Shown here: positions 26,376-38,600 of the stretch, in pieces | Position numbering within the stretch: position 1 is the first letter of the stretch | Layout of the letters: each line of letters opens with the position of its first letter | Source of the DNA: Formicarius rufipectus | Lineage: Eukaryota > Chordata > Aves > Passeriformes > Formicariidae | Assembly (NCBI GenBank): GCA_013399695.1 | Contig: VXAU01004757.1 | Coordinates: forward strand, 461,277 to 525,276 | Direction of reading: 5' to 3' | Length of the DNA: 64,000 nucleotides | Position numbers and translations under genes: made by a program | The notes under the pieces: generated by a model | What the model was told of the DNA's origin: nothing | Seen by the model: only the letters and a program-made list of their open reading frames with translations | Databases searched by the model: none

Positions 26376-28830
26376 CATGGAGTCACAGAACCAGTTAGGC
26401 TGGAAAAGGCATTTGAGGTCACTGAGTCCAATCTATGACTGAACACCACCTTGTCAACTGGACCATGGCACCAAGTGCAACATCCAGTCTTTTCTTAAAC
26501 ACCTCCAGGGCCTGTGACTCCATCACCCCCCTGGACAGAATATTCTAATGTGAACCCTTTCTGTGAAGAAATTCTTCATAATGTCTAATCTAAACCTCCC
26601 CTGGGGCAGCCGAAGACTGTCCCTTCTTGTCCTGTCTCTAGTTGCCTGGGAGAAGTGACAGACCTCCACCTGGATACAACCTCCTTTCAGGTAGGTGTAG
26701 AAAGTGGTAAGGTCTCCCCTGAGCCTACTCTTCTCTCCAGCTCCCTCAGCTGCTCCTCAAAGGACACGAGCTCCAGAACCCTCACCAGCTCTTTTTTCCT
26801 TCTCTGAACCCAGTCCAGCACCTCAATGTCCTTCCTGATTTGAGGGGCCCAGAACTGATGAGGCCTCACCAGTGCCAAGTACAGGGGAAGAATCACTGCC
26901 CTGATCCTGCTGGCCACAGTGTTCCTGGCACAGGTCAGGATTCCATTGGCCATCTTGCCCACCTGGGCACACTGCTGGATCATGTTCAGCTGCTGTTGGC
27001 CAGCATCCCCAGGTCCTTTTTGACAGACAACTTTCCAGCCACTCTGCCCCCATCCTGTGGCCCTGCATGGGGTAATTGTGGCCAAAACGTAGGACCCAGT
27101 ATGTGATCTTACTGAACTTCACACAATTGACCTTGTCCCATCAATCCAGCCTATCCTGGTCCTTCCTTCCTTCCAGCTGATCAACACTCCCCCCAACTTG
27201 GTGTCATCTGCAAATTTCCTAGTGGTAGGTTCATTCCGCTCATCCAGATTATCAACAAAGATATTAAACAAGACTGGGTCCAACATTGATCCCTAAGGGA
27301 CATCACTAGTGACTGGACACCAGCTGGATGCAGCACTGCTCCCCAGCACTCTCTGGGCCCCACCATCAAGCCAGTTCCTAATTCAGCAGAGATTACCACA
27401 GTCCAAGCTGTGGGCTGCCAGATTTTCCAGGAGTATGCTATGAGACACAGTGTCAAAGACTTTGCTGAAGTCCAGGTAGACACATCCACAACCTTCCCCT
27501 CATCCACCAGGCAGGTCATCTGGTTATAAAAGCGGATCAGGTTGGTCAGGCAGGACCTCCCTTTCCAAAACTTGTGCTGGCTGGTTCCGATCCCCTGTCT
27601 GTCCTATATGTGATGCGTGATGACGCTCCAGATTATCTGCTCCACAACCATACTGAGCACAGAGGTCAGGCTGACAGGCCTGCAGTCTGTAGTTCCCTCG
27701 ATCCTCCTTCTGGCCCTTCTTAGGGATGTGCCTCACACTGGGCAACTTCCAGTCATCTGGGACCTCCCCAGTGAGCCAGGACTGATGACAAATGATGGAG
27801 AGTGGCTTAAGCGAGTTCTTCTGCCAGCCCCCTCATCACCCTAGCATGGATCCCATCCTGTCCCATAGACTTGTGAGCACTAAGTGGCTCAGCAGGTCAC
27901 TAACTGCTTTCTCTTGGACTAGAGGGCGTCCATTCTGCTCCCACTCCTGTCTATCAGCTCAGGAGGCCAGTTGTTCGGAGGATAACCAGTCTTAGTGTTG
28001 AAGACTGAGGCAAAGAAGGTGTTAAGTACCTCAGACTTTTTCTCATCTTTGGTGACTCTATTGGTCCTTGCATCCAATAAACAATGGAGGTTTTGTTACC
28101 CCCTTTTTTTGCTATTAATGTATTTATAAAAACACTTATTATCCCTTACAGAAGTGGCTAGATTAAGTTCGAATTGAGCTTTCACCTCTCACATCTTCTT
28201 TCTGCATGACCTAATGACATCCTTAAACACTTCCTGAACTGTTTTCCTCTTTTCCAAAAGGTGACACACCTTTTTCCCCTCTGAGTTCCTGTGAAAGCTC
28301 CCTGCCCAGCCAAGCTGATCATCTTTCAGCACACAAGGACAGGCTGCTCCTGTGCATTCAAGATTTCTCTCTTGAAGTATGTCCATCCTTCCTGGATCCC
28401 TTTAAGAGCTGCTTCCCAAAGTACTTCCTGAATCAATCTCCTGAATAGGACAAAGTTTGCCCTCTGGAAGTCCAGGGTAGAGGTTTTGTTGATAACCTCC
28501 TTACTTCATCAAGTACTGAAAACTACAATTTCCTTGTCCTTGGGCCCAAGATGGCCTCTGATCACCACATCTCCCACCAGCCCTTCTCTGTTTGTACACA
28601 GCAGGTTTAGTGGGACATCACCCCACTAGGCTCACTTACCAGCTGCAACAGAAAATTGTCTTCCACACACTCCAGGAACCTCCTAGTCTGCCTTCTGTCC
28701 ATTGTGCTGAGTTCTCAGCAGACATCTGACAAGTTAAAGCCTCCTGCAAGAACAAGGGCTGGTGGTCATGAAACTGTATGTACAGAATAAGCTGTAACAG
28801 ACTCCAAAGAAATCTCCTTTAAAGCCGACT
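26376..28830 (-). mobile_element. Long decayed CR1 LINE with reverse-transcriptase remnant
   Basis: The whole stretch matches, in reverse, the order of a CR1 element. A degenerate 3' tail (26376-26700) is followed by the ORF2 reverse transcriptase (about 26690-27850), a connecting region (27850-28560) and the end of the endonuclease region (about 28560-28800). The catalytic motif KFADDTK is readable on the minus strand at 27197-27217. Upstream of it the DVP-GS-MLDPVLFNIF region carries a TAG stop at 27293-27295 where the family has glutamine. Other segments are open only in different frames, so several frameshifts and stops are present. The copy is inactive. It is far longer than a typical CR1 fragment, although still 5'-truncated. 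The 5' limit is uncertain; 28830-29090 may hold more of it. Confidence 0.92.
26687..27850 (-). pseudogene. CR1 ORF2 reverse-transcriptase domain, disrupted
   Basis: This region encoded the RNA-dependent DNA polymerase that copies CR1 RNA at its target site. Fragments are readable in more than one minus-strand frame: a C-terminal thumb/tail piece at 26687-27085 (containing VQRRKKELVRVLE), the FADD active-site strand near 27203-27214, and the N-terminal palm entry IPKKGQKEDRGNYR at about 27680-27730. Frame changes and at least one in-frame stop (27293-27295) separate them. No intact protein can be made. It is a relic within the CR1 copy, not a host gene. Confidence 0.88.
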
Positions 28831-30667
28831 TCTCAATGTAACAAGCACCTTCACCCCATGTGCCTCCAAGGCAGTATTGCCTGAGATGCAGCTGAGCCTG
28901 TATCTTCTCCCTTTTCTTGATTCTTTCAGCACCTCTCCCTTCAGACCTCCCTGATCCTGTTTTGGTCTAACAGGAACACAGCATGGTGCATAGGGCAGCA
29001 CAGTGCAAAACTGTATAACCTCCCTTTTAGTCATGTACAGACTTGTTTTTATTGCCCGTAAGAGGCCTGACTGAAGGCACGTTTTCGTCACTATTGTAAC
29101 ACTTTATAAACAATACATAAAGGATTAACTGCATAAACATCTTGTTAAATTTGCTGTCACTGTTTCACTGTGATCTGACAATAACTGCATAACTTATTGC
29201 TAATATTAATTATTCGTCTTGACAGATTTGGCACATAGAACAATTTCTACAGTTCCTTCCCAGCATAAGTATTTCCCTGTTTCCCGATCACCACTGTTTT
29301 TGTGTTACTTAGAGAGCCTCTTGCTTTGCCCAAAGAATTTCAGAACTCTTTCATCCTTTCCCACAGCTGCTCTATATCCTCCTAATTGAAGTGGACACCT
29401 CTGGAAAGAAAATGTAAGGATGAATTGATACCATATTCTTCTGGACATGGTATTTCTGAATGATGTCATACATCTCATGAAAAGACTGCAGGTAACATGC
29501 ATCTCAGGTAGAAATTAAAAGAAGTAGTAAAGTCAAAGAAAAAAGAGTCGAAAGCATCTCTTAATTTTCTTTTTAGCAAGAAAATAACAGTCACTCATCT
29601 GGTTTAACAGTTGTCTCATTAAAGGATTTACTACAGTCAAAACTCTGAGTATGAAGAAATGTTTTTCAGTTTATGAAATGTAATGATTCTAAAGTATTTT
29701 TATTTAAAAGAGGTAACTCAGCACCCTTATCAATCAGGGTGTCAACAAACTGATAATTTTAGCTTCCAAATATCTTTTGTCTTCAAGGTATAAGAAGCAG
29801 GTACCCAGGAAACTTAGCCTGGGGTATAGGTCTAGTTTTCAAAACTATGTTTTTTGGATGCTATACCGAGAGATAAATTTCATTATTGAGGTTAAAAAGC
29901 TCTGCTAAACCTTTAGTGGTTTGAAGAAAATGATATGTGGTACATTTTAGAGAGAAGTATAAAAACAGAACTTTTAACTGTGAACAAGCTAGCTAGTGCA
30001 TATCATTCATATTTTATAGAAAGCAAAGTATTCCTCAAAAGAGACTAATAGTTTCCATGACTTTATGGAATCTACGAGTTTATCACATAGATTTATTTTG
30101 TACCTTTTGAAGATTGAAATTAAGTTTGATTAAAAGCAAAGAAGCATCCATACATATATTTCTGATGTTAACTCTACTAGACATTGGTTAAACCTTTAGG
30201 GTATTACTACTGTAGTAAAAGCCATATTTCTTAAAACATGCTAATATATATTAGCTAACAGATTTGCATGACACTTCAAGCCTTCAGGGTTCTTGCTTAG
30301 AGTGAAGAACAAGGAAAATCTGTTAATAAAGCTAATGCTGTTTCTGTTTGTAAGGTCTAGCATGAAACGGCATTAGGCCCATAAAATTATGTTCACCTGC
30401 TGCTTTGCACTCACCCATAGTTCAAAACATGAATACAGAGCAGTATGACTCAGATGCATATAATGGATCTGTGATAATTTCACTGAGCTGTGAAGAACTG
30501 TTGAAATATGATTAACCTGTGAAAAGAGAAAAGACAGTGAGTTATGGAGATAGCACTTGCTTCTCCCACAGTAAAGTGTCTTCCACATTATGATCTTAAT
30601 ATAGTGCTATTCTTCAGGAGGGACATTTTGCAAAAGAATTGACACCTCACACACCCCTCAAAAATCA

Positions 30668-30684
30668 TAGCTAGCTAGCTAGCT
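30668..30684. repeat. TAGC/AGCT tetranucleotide repeat
   Basis: Four self-complementary AGCT units in a row. Confidence 0.8.
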
Positions 30685-31276
30685 GACAGGTACCCTCCCT
30701 TAGCAAAAGGGCTGCTACAGCAGTTTCACATCCCAGTGTTACTGTCATGTTCTTGTCCTCCAGTGGCAAAAATCCCATCCAGTCTCACTTTAAAACCTGC
30801 TGGCAGATGAAGGATTGCATCACTCAAAGTTTAACATGTCTAAGAATGAACTAACATGCTAGAATTCAAAATGACTAATTTTTTCAGCCATATTTGATTG
30901 TATGAGTAGTTTACCACTTTGACTTGCCTGCTTAAGAATTCTCTTTAGTTGTCTTCCAAAACATATTCACAGATATTTTCTATACTTAATCTGTTGCTTG
31001 TTTCTACATATCCTACCCCAACTAAAAGTTTAAAACATTTATTTCTGCTTCTTATTTATAACTCAAAAAGTCAGTAATGCAATGAAAACAAATCCCAGTA
31101 TGATATTGCAGAGATGTATTAATACTATTCAACATTCAAAGATTTGCTAAACCCAAGAACTGAGCAAAGGACTGAATACCTCTTCAATGTATTACACAGA
31201 GCTAACCAAGAGCTCTTTATTTTCCAGGGAAGCACAGATTTTACAGGAAATTTACTGTATTAGATTAGAATATTGT

Positions 31277-31320
31277 AACAAACAAACAAACAAACAAACC
31301 CCCACCCAAGCCCACCCCCA
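31277..31320. repeat. AAAC repeat followed by C-rich tract
   Basis: Five to six AAAC units (31277-31299) run directly into a C-rich stretch of CCCA and CCCCCA words. Confidence 0.85.
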
Positions 31321-31459
31321 AATCAACAGAATTTCATTTGAGGTTGGCTGGTGCAGGAATTAGTGTATTTCATTTTGGTGAACTGACTGACATGACTTAC
31401 TTCCTAGCAGTTAATAAAACAGAAAACTACCTTTCCCTTTGCCCCAGAAGGAATGTATT

Positions 31460-31526
31460 GACTCCCATTCTTATTTAGGGGAGTCATATTTAGTCTTATT
31501 TAGGGGACTCCCATCTTATTTAGGGA
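31460..31526 (+). repeat. Degenerate tandem repeat containing TTATTTAGGG
   Basis: The core CTTATTTAGGG occurs three times in 67 bases. The first and third copies are preceded by GACTCCCAT (31460 and 31506), and the middle copy by GTCATATTTAGT. This indicates local duplication of a unit of about 20-25 bases. Confidence 0.75.
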
Positions 31527-31639
31527 TGACATTACAACTGTCTCTCTGGCTGAACTGCTTGATGTGTTGGAGTTGCAGAAAAGGTAATTCACTAGAAATT
31601 TTTTTTGTAAGGGAAGAATATCTCTAAAGTTTTGGTGGC

Positions 31640-31657
31640 TTTTTTTTTTTTTTTTTT
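31640..31657. repeat. Poly-T tract (T18)
   Basis: Eighteen T in a row, with no retroposon body recognised beside it. Confidence 0.8.
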
Positions 31658-34600
31658 CAAAATAAAACTTCTCCTCCTGGCAACTGCTGCAAAGCTCTGA
31701 AAATAATGGAAAAATAGTGTCTTGGGAGATTTCAGTAATTCAAGTCGTGCATTTTACAAAGTCTGAAGTATAAAAATACCTTGTTGAGGTCAAAAATGCT
31801 TCTACATTGGTAAATTCTCAATTTTTAAGAATTTTGATCCCAGGAAAAACTCTGAAACACAAGCATTTTATATCAGCAAAACTCTGCACGCAAATACCAG
31901 ACTTCCTTGTGCGGGGCAACTCCAAATCCTGCTTAGCTCTCATAACAGTCCCCTTATATCTGAGAGATTTCTGCAGCATATATCAGGTGAGTGTAATTAT
32001 TACACTTCTAGAAATTCTTCTATTATCACTTTCTGATTATACTTCAAGATAAAGAACATTACCTCACCCAGGCCACTACTCGATACAACTGCAATTTTCT
32101 GGAGCTGAGACATATTGGTCTATAAAGAAAAGAAACCTTTTAAAGGCATTTCTCAACTATACCCCTATTATGCAAACAGAAGTCCATAGGGAACCAGATG
32201 GATACAAAACATCTCCCTGGTAGAGAGGCCTTGTCCTCTTAAATTCATCTTTCCCAGGCTGCCAGTTGCATGGAAAGCACCAAGGTTGCAACAACCCAAA
32301 CCACACCACAGAGCAGAAGCAGCTGGGGCATCTTGAATTTCTTTGGAAATGCTCTTCATTGAAATGATTTAAAACCAAAAGAATTCATGACTCTACTGAT
32401 ATCTAACATTTCTGCAAAGTTTACCCATAAGGAGATGATGGATTCCCCATTCCAGCTCAGCAAAGGATTTATTCTGTGATCAAAAGGTAAAGCACCTATT
32501 GAAGTTTTTGGCGGTCCCATTTTTCTCCCCATGATATGAGTATGTCCATGCCAAAACAACTGCATCACTTGTGCACTGATAACTCCTAAGAAGGAGCTGT
32601 CAGTTGCATATCACTAAGAAAAACCTGTCAAACCATTTTATGACTGTTAAACTAAGACTAATGACTTCACCAGTAGCCTCTGGGCTCCAACAAGTGGAAA
32701 ATAACATTGATCTTAATCAGATCAGACACCAGCTTCTCTCAACTCTATCTCAAAGTCGGTTTGATTTCATGCTTCATTATAAAATCAATTAATTGTTTCA
32801 TTGCCTAGTCATTTTATGTTTCTTATGAAATGTATTGTGTAGATATTCAAAAGATAGCAGGCACTCAGGATATTTTGTATTAGCTGCACACAGTAAGAGT
32901 GAAAAACAGCATTGTTTTTAAAAGAAGCCATGAATTAGTTCACCACACCATCCAAAGCAGTGAGATCAATTGTACCACCCAGGGGGCCTTTCCTGAGTGC
33001 CTAAAAGCCCTGCTTTCACAGGGCTTCACCAACTGTGACAAGGAGACATGTGCCATTCACAAATCTATCCTCAGCATCACCTTTTGCCGGTGAACAAGCA
33101 CTTCCCAATAGAAGACCTCAGTCTCCTCAGAGCTGAAAGCCAAAACACCTTCAGTGAAGTAAGTATTTTAGAATCAGAAACTAAGCATGAAACAGCAAGT
33201 TAATCAGTACAGACATTACAGCATGCTGGACATGTGGAAAACTTAAGACACAGTTGGGCACTTTTGTGGCTTTGCAATGATTTCATTTTCCACACAACTT
33301 GTAAAATTGAGTGGATGTTTATGGAAAATGGAATCACTCACTCAAGTGTGAATTTCCAAATGAAGCTGATTTTAAGGAAGCTATTTTTAGTTTATTCCAT
33401 CAAGCTTTTTATTTACATCTAGATTCAGTAGAACACTTAGCCATGACACATTGCAGTTCCATAGAAACATTCATTTCAGACAAATGGGATTCCAACATTA
33501 GCAATAAGAGAAAGCATTTTTTAAGATTCAACTCTACAAAAAGTATGCATATATATTTTCTACTGCAGATAGTATTTGCAGTGGATGCGGGCTGGAAAAC
33601 TAATTTTCTGGTTTTTTTATCAACTTTTGTCCTAGTTGCCATGCATATATTCCAAATAGTATCTTGCCTTAGCTTTACTGAAGAAGCACTCCTATAACAA
33701 ATATTTGACTTTTTACCCTTGGATTTAATTACATGTAGTTTTATCCATTATTCCTTAAACATATTAATTGATAATCTGTCCTGTTCTCTTCTTCTGTGAT
33801 TTACAAATAGTCTTCATAAGTGAGACAATGACATTAACCCTGCCCTACCTTTGAGGTATCAATCATTTATAGAAACCTGTCTTGCAGCTCTTCTGAAAAC
33901 ATTCCTTATTCATATCGAAGCTGTACAAGTTACAGTCAGAACTGAGTTTTATCCAGCGCAGTATCCCACTTTTGACCCTGACCACACCTAATCCTTCCAA
34001 AGGATGTTCACCAGGACTTACAAAAGGCAGATATGGAATAGCTTGCTGCCCATAGAATGATTTTCATCCCTATTAATTAGGAGTAGATTTATGTATACTC
34101 TCATGTTTTTATTTCAATATGATGGCAGCTTCTGAGGTTGAACAATCTGTAAAAACATATATTATTTCTTGGAGTCCCAAAGTCCTGGGTGTGTAGCAGG
34201 GCACGTCCAACCACCCTAGGACTCCCACAATGCAGCCCACTGCTGTTCTCAGGCAGGACATCCCCTACTATTATTCTTCTGGAATGAGGATGAACAAACA
34301 CTTGGACTTATCAAATTATTGAGAGTTTCCATTGACTTGGAAAGGATTTGTTAATTTTTTTTAATTGAAACTCTCTGTTACGCTCTGTTACTGGGAGACA
34401 TTTTTACTTAAATATCAATTTCCATTACTTTTCTGAATCATAGAGAGATAACACAGTTGGCTTACTTGTTCAGAAGCCTTTGTTTCCTTTGCATGCCAGA
34501 TACCTATCTCTAGGAATTACTGTTTCTTCTGATGAATCAATTTACAACAGCACTTCCATAAACTCTTATAAGTTAGGCTTATTATATCCAGTTCTCATAA

Positions 34601-35164
34601 GCTGAGAATCACATTTTCTCATGTATGTCATCCATAATAATACAAAACTATTTCCAGGTTTCTACCTCCACTATTTTAGAATCAACAAGTGATTCAGGAC
34701 TCACTAAATAACCCTCACATCCTGTGACTGGGAAGAGAGTCACTGATTTCAAATTGAGAGAAGAGATCACTTTCAGGACTGTGACCCAGTCAGGAAGTTA
34801 AGAAAAAAATTGCTATAGATCATAATGTCAGTGGGTTTTGACATCCATGATCTGTCTTATCTACTCATTTTATTAAGAATTAATATCACCATTTGGCACT
34901 GCAAGGATGTACTGCAGGAATACATGGATTTAAGTCTAACATAATCATGAACAGGCCAAGTTTTTCACATTTCTTCTGTGCAATATTCAGTCTTTTGTAC
35001 AGTGTTATGGGCTCATATCAAGTGCTACAGAAATTGAGATTGTGCAACATCTTCCTGGAATAAGTCCTAAATTTGTATAATTTACGTAAGTATTACGACT
35101 TTGCCGAGAGGACAGTGCAAGTCCACAGCTGAAGGTTCTTGCTTCTGATGAGTGTACCTTCACC

Positions 35165-35670
35165 AGCTCCAGTGACACTCCTGAGCAACCCAGTATAAGA
35201 AAGATGTGGACTTACTGGAGTGGAACCGGCCCAGGGCCACAAAGATGTCTAAGGGAGTGGAACATCTGTCATACATGGAGAGGCTGCAACCTGGAGAAGA
35301 GGATCTCAAGAGATCTTATCAATGTATATAAGTACCCGAGAGGAATAGAGGAGCGAGTTGATGATAAGGGAGCCAGACTCTGCTCAGCAGTGCCCACAGA
35401 GAGGACAAGAAGCAATGGATATACAGTAAAGCAAATGAAATGCCATCTTTGATATTCCATCAAGGATACATTTTTTTTTTTTTTTTGTTACTTCAAAGAT
35501 GGTAAAACCCAGAAATATGCCACCCAGAGAGGATGTGGAGGTATTAAAAACCCAACTGGACATAGTCCTGAGCAACTGGCCCCAGCCACCCCTGCTTAAG
35601 CAAGGGAGCTTGACTAGAAGATCTCAAGAGGTCCCTTTCAACCTTAAGTACTGTACAATTAAGACCATAA
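35165..35670 (+). mobile_element. CR1 LINE 3' fragment, sense orientation
   Basis: The plus strand reads ACCCAGTATAAGAAAGATGTGGAC, in parts, then GGGCCACAAAGATG, GGAGAGGCTGCAACCTGGAGAAGAGGATCTCAAGAG and later CAAGAGGTCCCTTTCAACCTTAA. These are the successive blocks of the CR1 C-terminal ORF2 and 3' tail in sense orientation. The copy is 5'-truncated near 35165 and its final octamers are not recognisable. It is interrupted or altered around 35425-35520, where a T16 tract (35471-35486) and unmatched sequence occur. The subfamily appears to differ from the copy at 26376, but I cannot assign it by eye. Confidence 0.85.
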
Positions 35671-38600
35671 TCTGTGGCAGTCACAATAAAAATTTATTTT
35701 ATTACTGACTGCTATGTTCTTACACGTTACATTTTTTGGATCATCTGTAGTTTCAATTGGACTACAAGTAACTCCAAATAGTTCCTATTGATTACCCTCT
35801 AGTTGGCTATAATGTAAGGAAATGAGGTCAAAGATAGCTTCAGCAATGGAACAAACATGTCATCTGGTTTAGTGATCAGCTAAAGTGTTTATAATCAAAG
35901 TCATTTAAAGGGCAAATCCTCTTTCCAGCAACTTGCTGTTCTAAAAGAGATAACCTTTGCCTGAGATTGCTTTCAGTTCCACTCTCTGTTTTAGAGTAGA
36001 AGGATCTATGTAAAATAAAGCTTGTGAGAAAGTATAAACTGTGTTAGAGGATGCATGCTAAAATGCTTACCCTGGTTTTTCTCCCGAAGAATGCAGATGC
36101 CTTTCTGAGCCACTGAGTAAACTCAACAAAGTTTACCAACTTTGTTACTCAAACCAACAAAGGTACCTCTGCAAATAACAGAATTCCACCTTGCTTTCAA
36201 ACACTAACATACACATATAGCTGCTGCCAGATAAACTCATACTGTACTTTCGTTCCAGAGCACTGCACCATGTCTCATGCAGGGTCCTCGAGGCCCTTAC
36301 CACTTCTGCTCTCTATCAGAAGGTAACTGATCCATCTCAGGTTGGAAATAGAAATGTCACTCTTCAGCTTCTGCTGGGGATAGAAATCTCCAAAGACAAC
36401 TCAGAAAAGAGGGATCCTTACCTCACTAGCTGAATTTCATCATCTGTGGACTGTTCTCATTTCCTTTCTCATCAGAACAATGCTCAATCACGGTAAGAGA
36501 TCAGCAGTATAAGGCCTAGGCAGACAACACAGCTCCTCTTGTTCTGATAGCAACGTTCTGGAATGAAATGTATATCTTTAATTTCAGTTACTTTAACTCA
36601 ACAGCTTTCAAAAATTTGCAAAATATTTATCAAGAACATAAAACTAATTTAATTTCTTTAATACTGTGGTAAACAAGTCAGAAAAATTTTCCAATGATTT
36701 TGCTGTTTCTTTAGAGGAAAAACGGAAGTGTAATACTGACAAAAGTACAAAAGCAGAGTTTGGTTAAAAACAAACCCTAAAACGGACTTGGTAAGTTTAC
36801 TGACATACTTCTGAAACTGGAAATTTCCAAGCAGAAAACGCTCAGCAGGAAGCTTTTTAGTATGGAGAAAGAGACATACACATTGTGGTGAACCACGTTC
36901 TGTAATGTTTTCTGAATGTATCCTGCAGTGATGAGTAGATAGTGTTTGTAACTTCAGGAGACTCTACACTTCTCATACTCAGCATAGAAGGAAGTGTTGC
37001 AGCGTCATCTCCTGTTGGGGAACACAGCAATCATAACAGAGTAAGGGGGAAATCTCATCCAAAGAGAGACAGCAGTACCTGAGCAAGTGCTCTCTGTCTC
37101 TCTCTCACCAAGCCTGCAAGCATGCTTGCACACAGGCTCTCAAACGTCTCAGCTGAGACTGCAGACTGTGACTCTAACTTGGACCACCACCCATCGAGGA
37201 GGGATCTCATGTCCGGTCTGAGCTACTGCCACTTGCTGTGTGATGGGAAGGAAACAGCTCTTGCTGTGTGTAGATCAGCAGGGACACTGAGATGGATATG
37301 AGACAAGTCTGGCTTGGGTAACTTCTAACAAACTCAGGGGACTACCAGGAGAAGAAAAACTCCCTGATCTCTCATTTAGAGAGGTCAGGAGACCGGTAAA
37401 GAGATGAGAAATCTGCCTGCAGGCAACCTGTCAGACTGACAGCACGACATTTAGGGTTGGACCAATACCTCTGCTTTTTCTTCAGCTATTAAACCAGACT
37501 GGTGCAGACCTACATCTGGCATTGAACCCCACCCTAACAACACAGCCAGCTCCACAGGCCACTCCTCTCTTCCTGCCACTCTTTGAATCAGTTGAAACAA
37601 AAGGGAGTACTGTCTGGATGAGCAAGTTGTTTCATCATGACTTCTAGGAAAGCTGAGCAACAGGAAATAATACAGGCAGATACATTATTTTGTCTCTGTT
37701 TATACCTTCTCAGTTTCTTACTGCAACCCTGAAGAAGTGCAGTGATTATTTAAGACACAGAGGGTGGAGGGGAATCCCTGTTGCTTCTGGGCTTCTGTAT
37801 ATTCACAATTTTGATGCTTAGTATAAAATAGTGTGTCAAACCATGTGCCATGTAGTAAGACATGGTTACATAGGGCAGAACACCGCAAGAATTTGCAGGT
37901 AAGAAATAATCTTAATTATTGAAACAGTAAAATAAAAAACATCATGGAGACAAGGACAACTAACACAGATACTTCACATTCTTGGGGAAAAAAAATATCT
38001 ATTTTTGCTAAGAAAAACAAACTTACCAATAGAGAAGATGTTGCAAAAGTCTTAAGATTACGGCAAATATTTTGGATAAGCATCAAAATACTTGTAGTTT
38101 AAGCAATTTAAATTTTCCTACAATTTTATGAGGTTAGACAGAATGGTTCAAAATACATTCAAATCAAGTATTTTACATCACCATCCAGTATTTTTCCTTC
38201 CTGCAGTAGAAAATGACAAAAATGTCGAAGACTTCAATGTTACAGAACTAGGTCTTTTCACATGGTGCACTTGCAACTTTTTTTTGTTTGTTGTGCTTTT
38301 TATTTTGTTAATTAAAGACTTTCAAACACTACCTGTACCCAAACCCTGAACCATTTCTAGTGAAAAGCAACTGTACTTCTCTCGCCCTTTAAGTCATGCA
38401 ACACTTCATGCAGAAAACACGAAGAGCAAGTGTTTTCTGCTCTGCAAATACCACTGCAGTTTGTCACTAAGAATTTTTGTATTTAAAATAATTTTAAAAA
38501 AAAGTTATAATTTGAAGGACAAAATATATAGTCCTGACAGTCAGTATTTGCTGGATGTATTAAGTCAGTTATACAGTAGCATCTATCTAAAGCAGGAGGC

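Larger units (their letters stand above)
28831..35164. other. Non-coding region
   Basis: No exon is supported. The first 250 bases may continue the CR1 copy in a form too diverged to call. Simple tracts lie at 30668-30684 (TAGC), 31277-31320 (AAAC, then C-rich) and 31640-31657 (T18), and a degenerate tandem repeat at 31460-31526. The longest open frame without low complexity in the window (33311-33697, plus, 128 codons) is here. It shows no domain, and about that length is expected by chance. Confidence 0.6.

Noticed and set aside
33311..33697. 128-codon open frame, the longest without low complexity
   Set aside because: No domain, no Kozak or splice support, and a frame this long is expected about once or twice by chance in 64 kb of AT-rich DNA.
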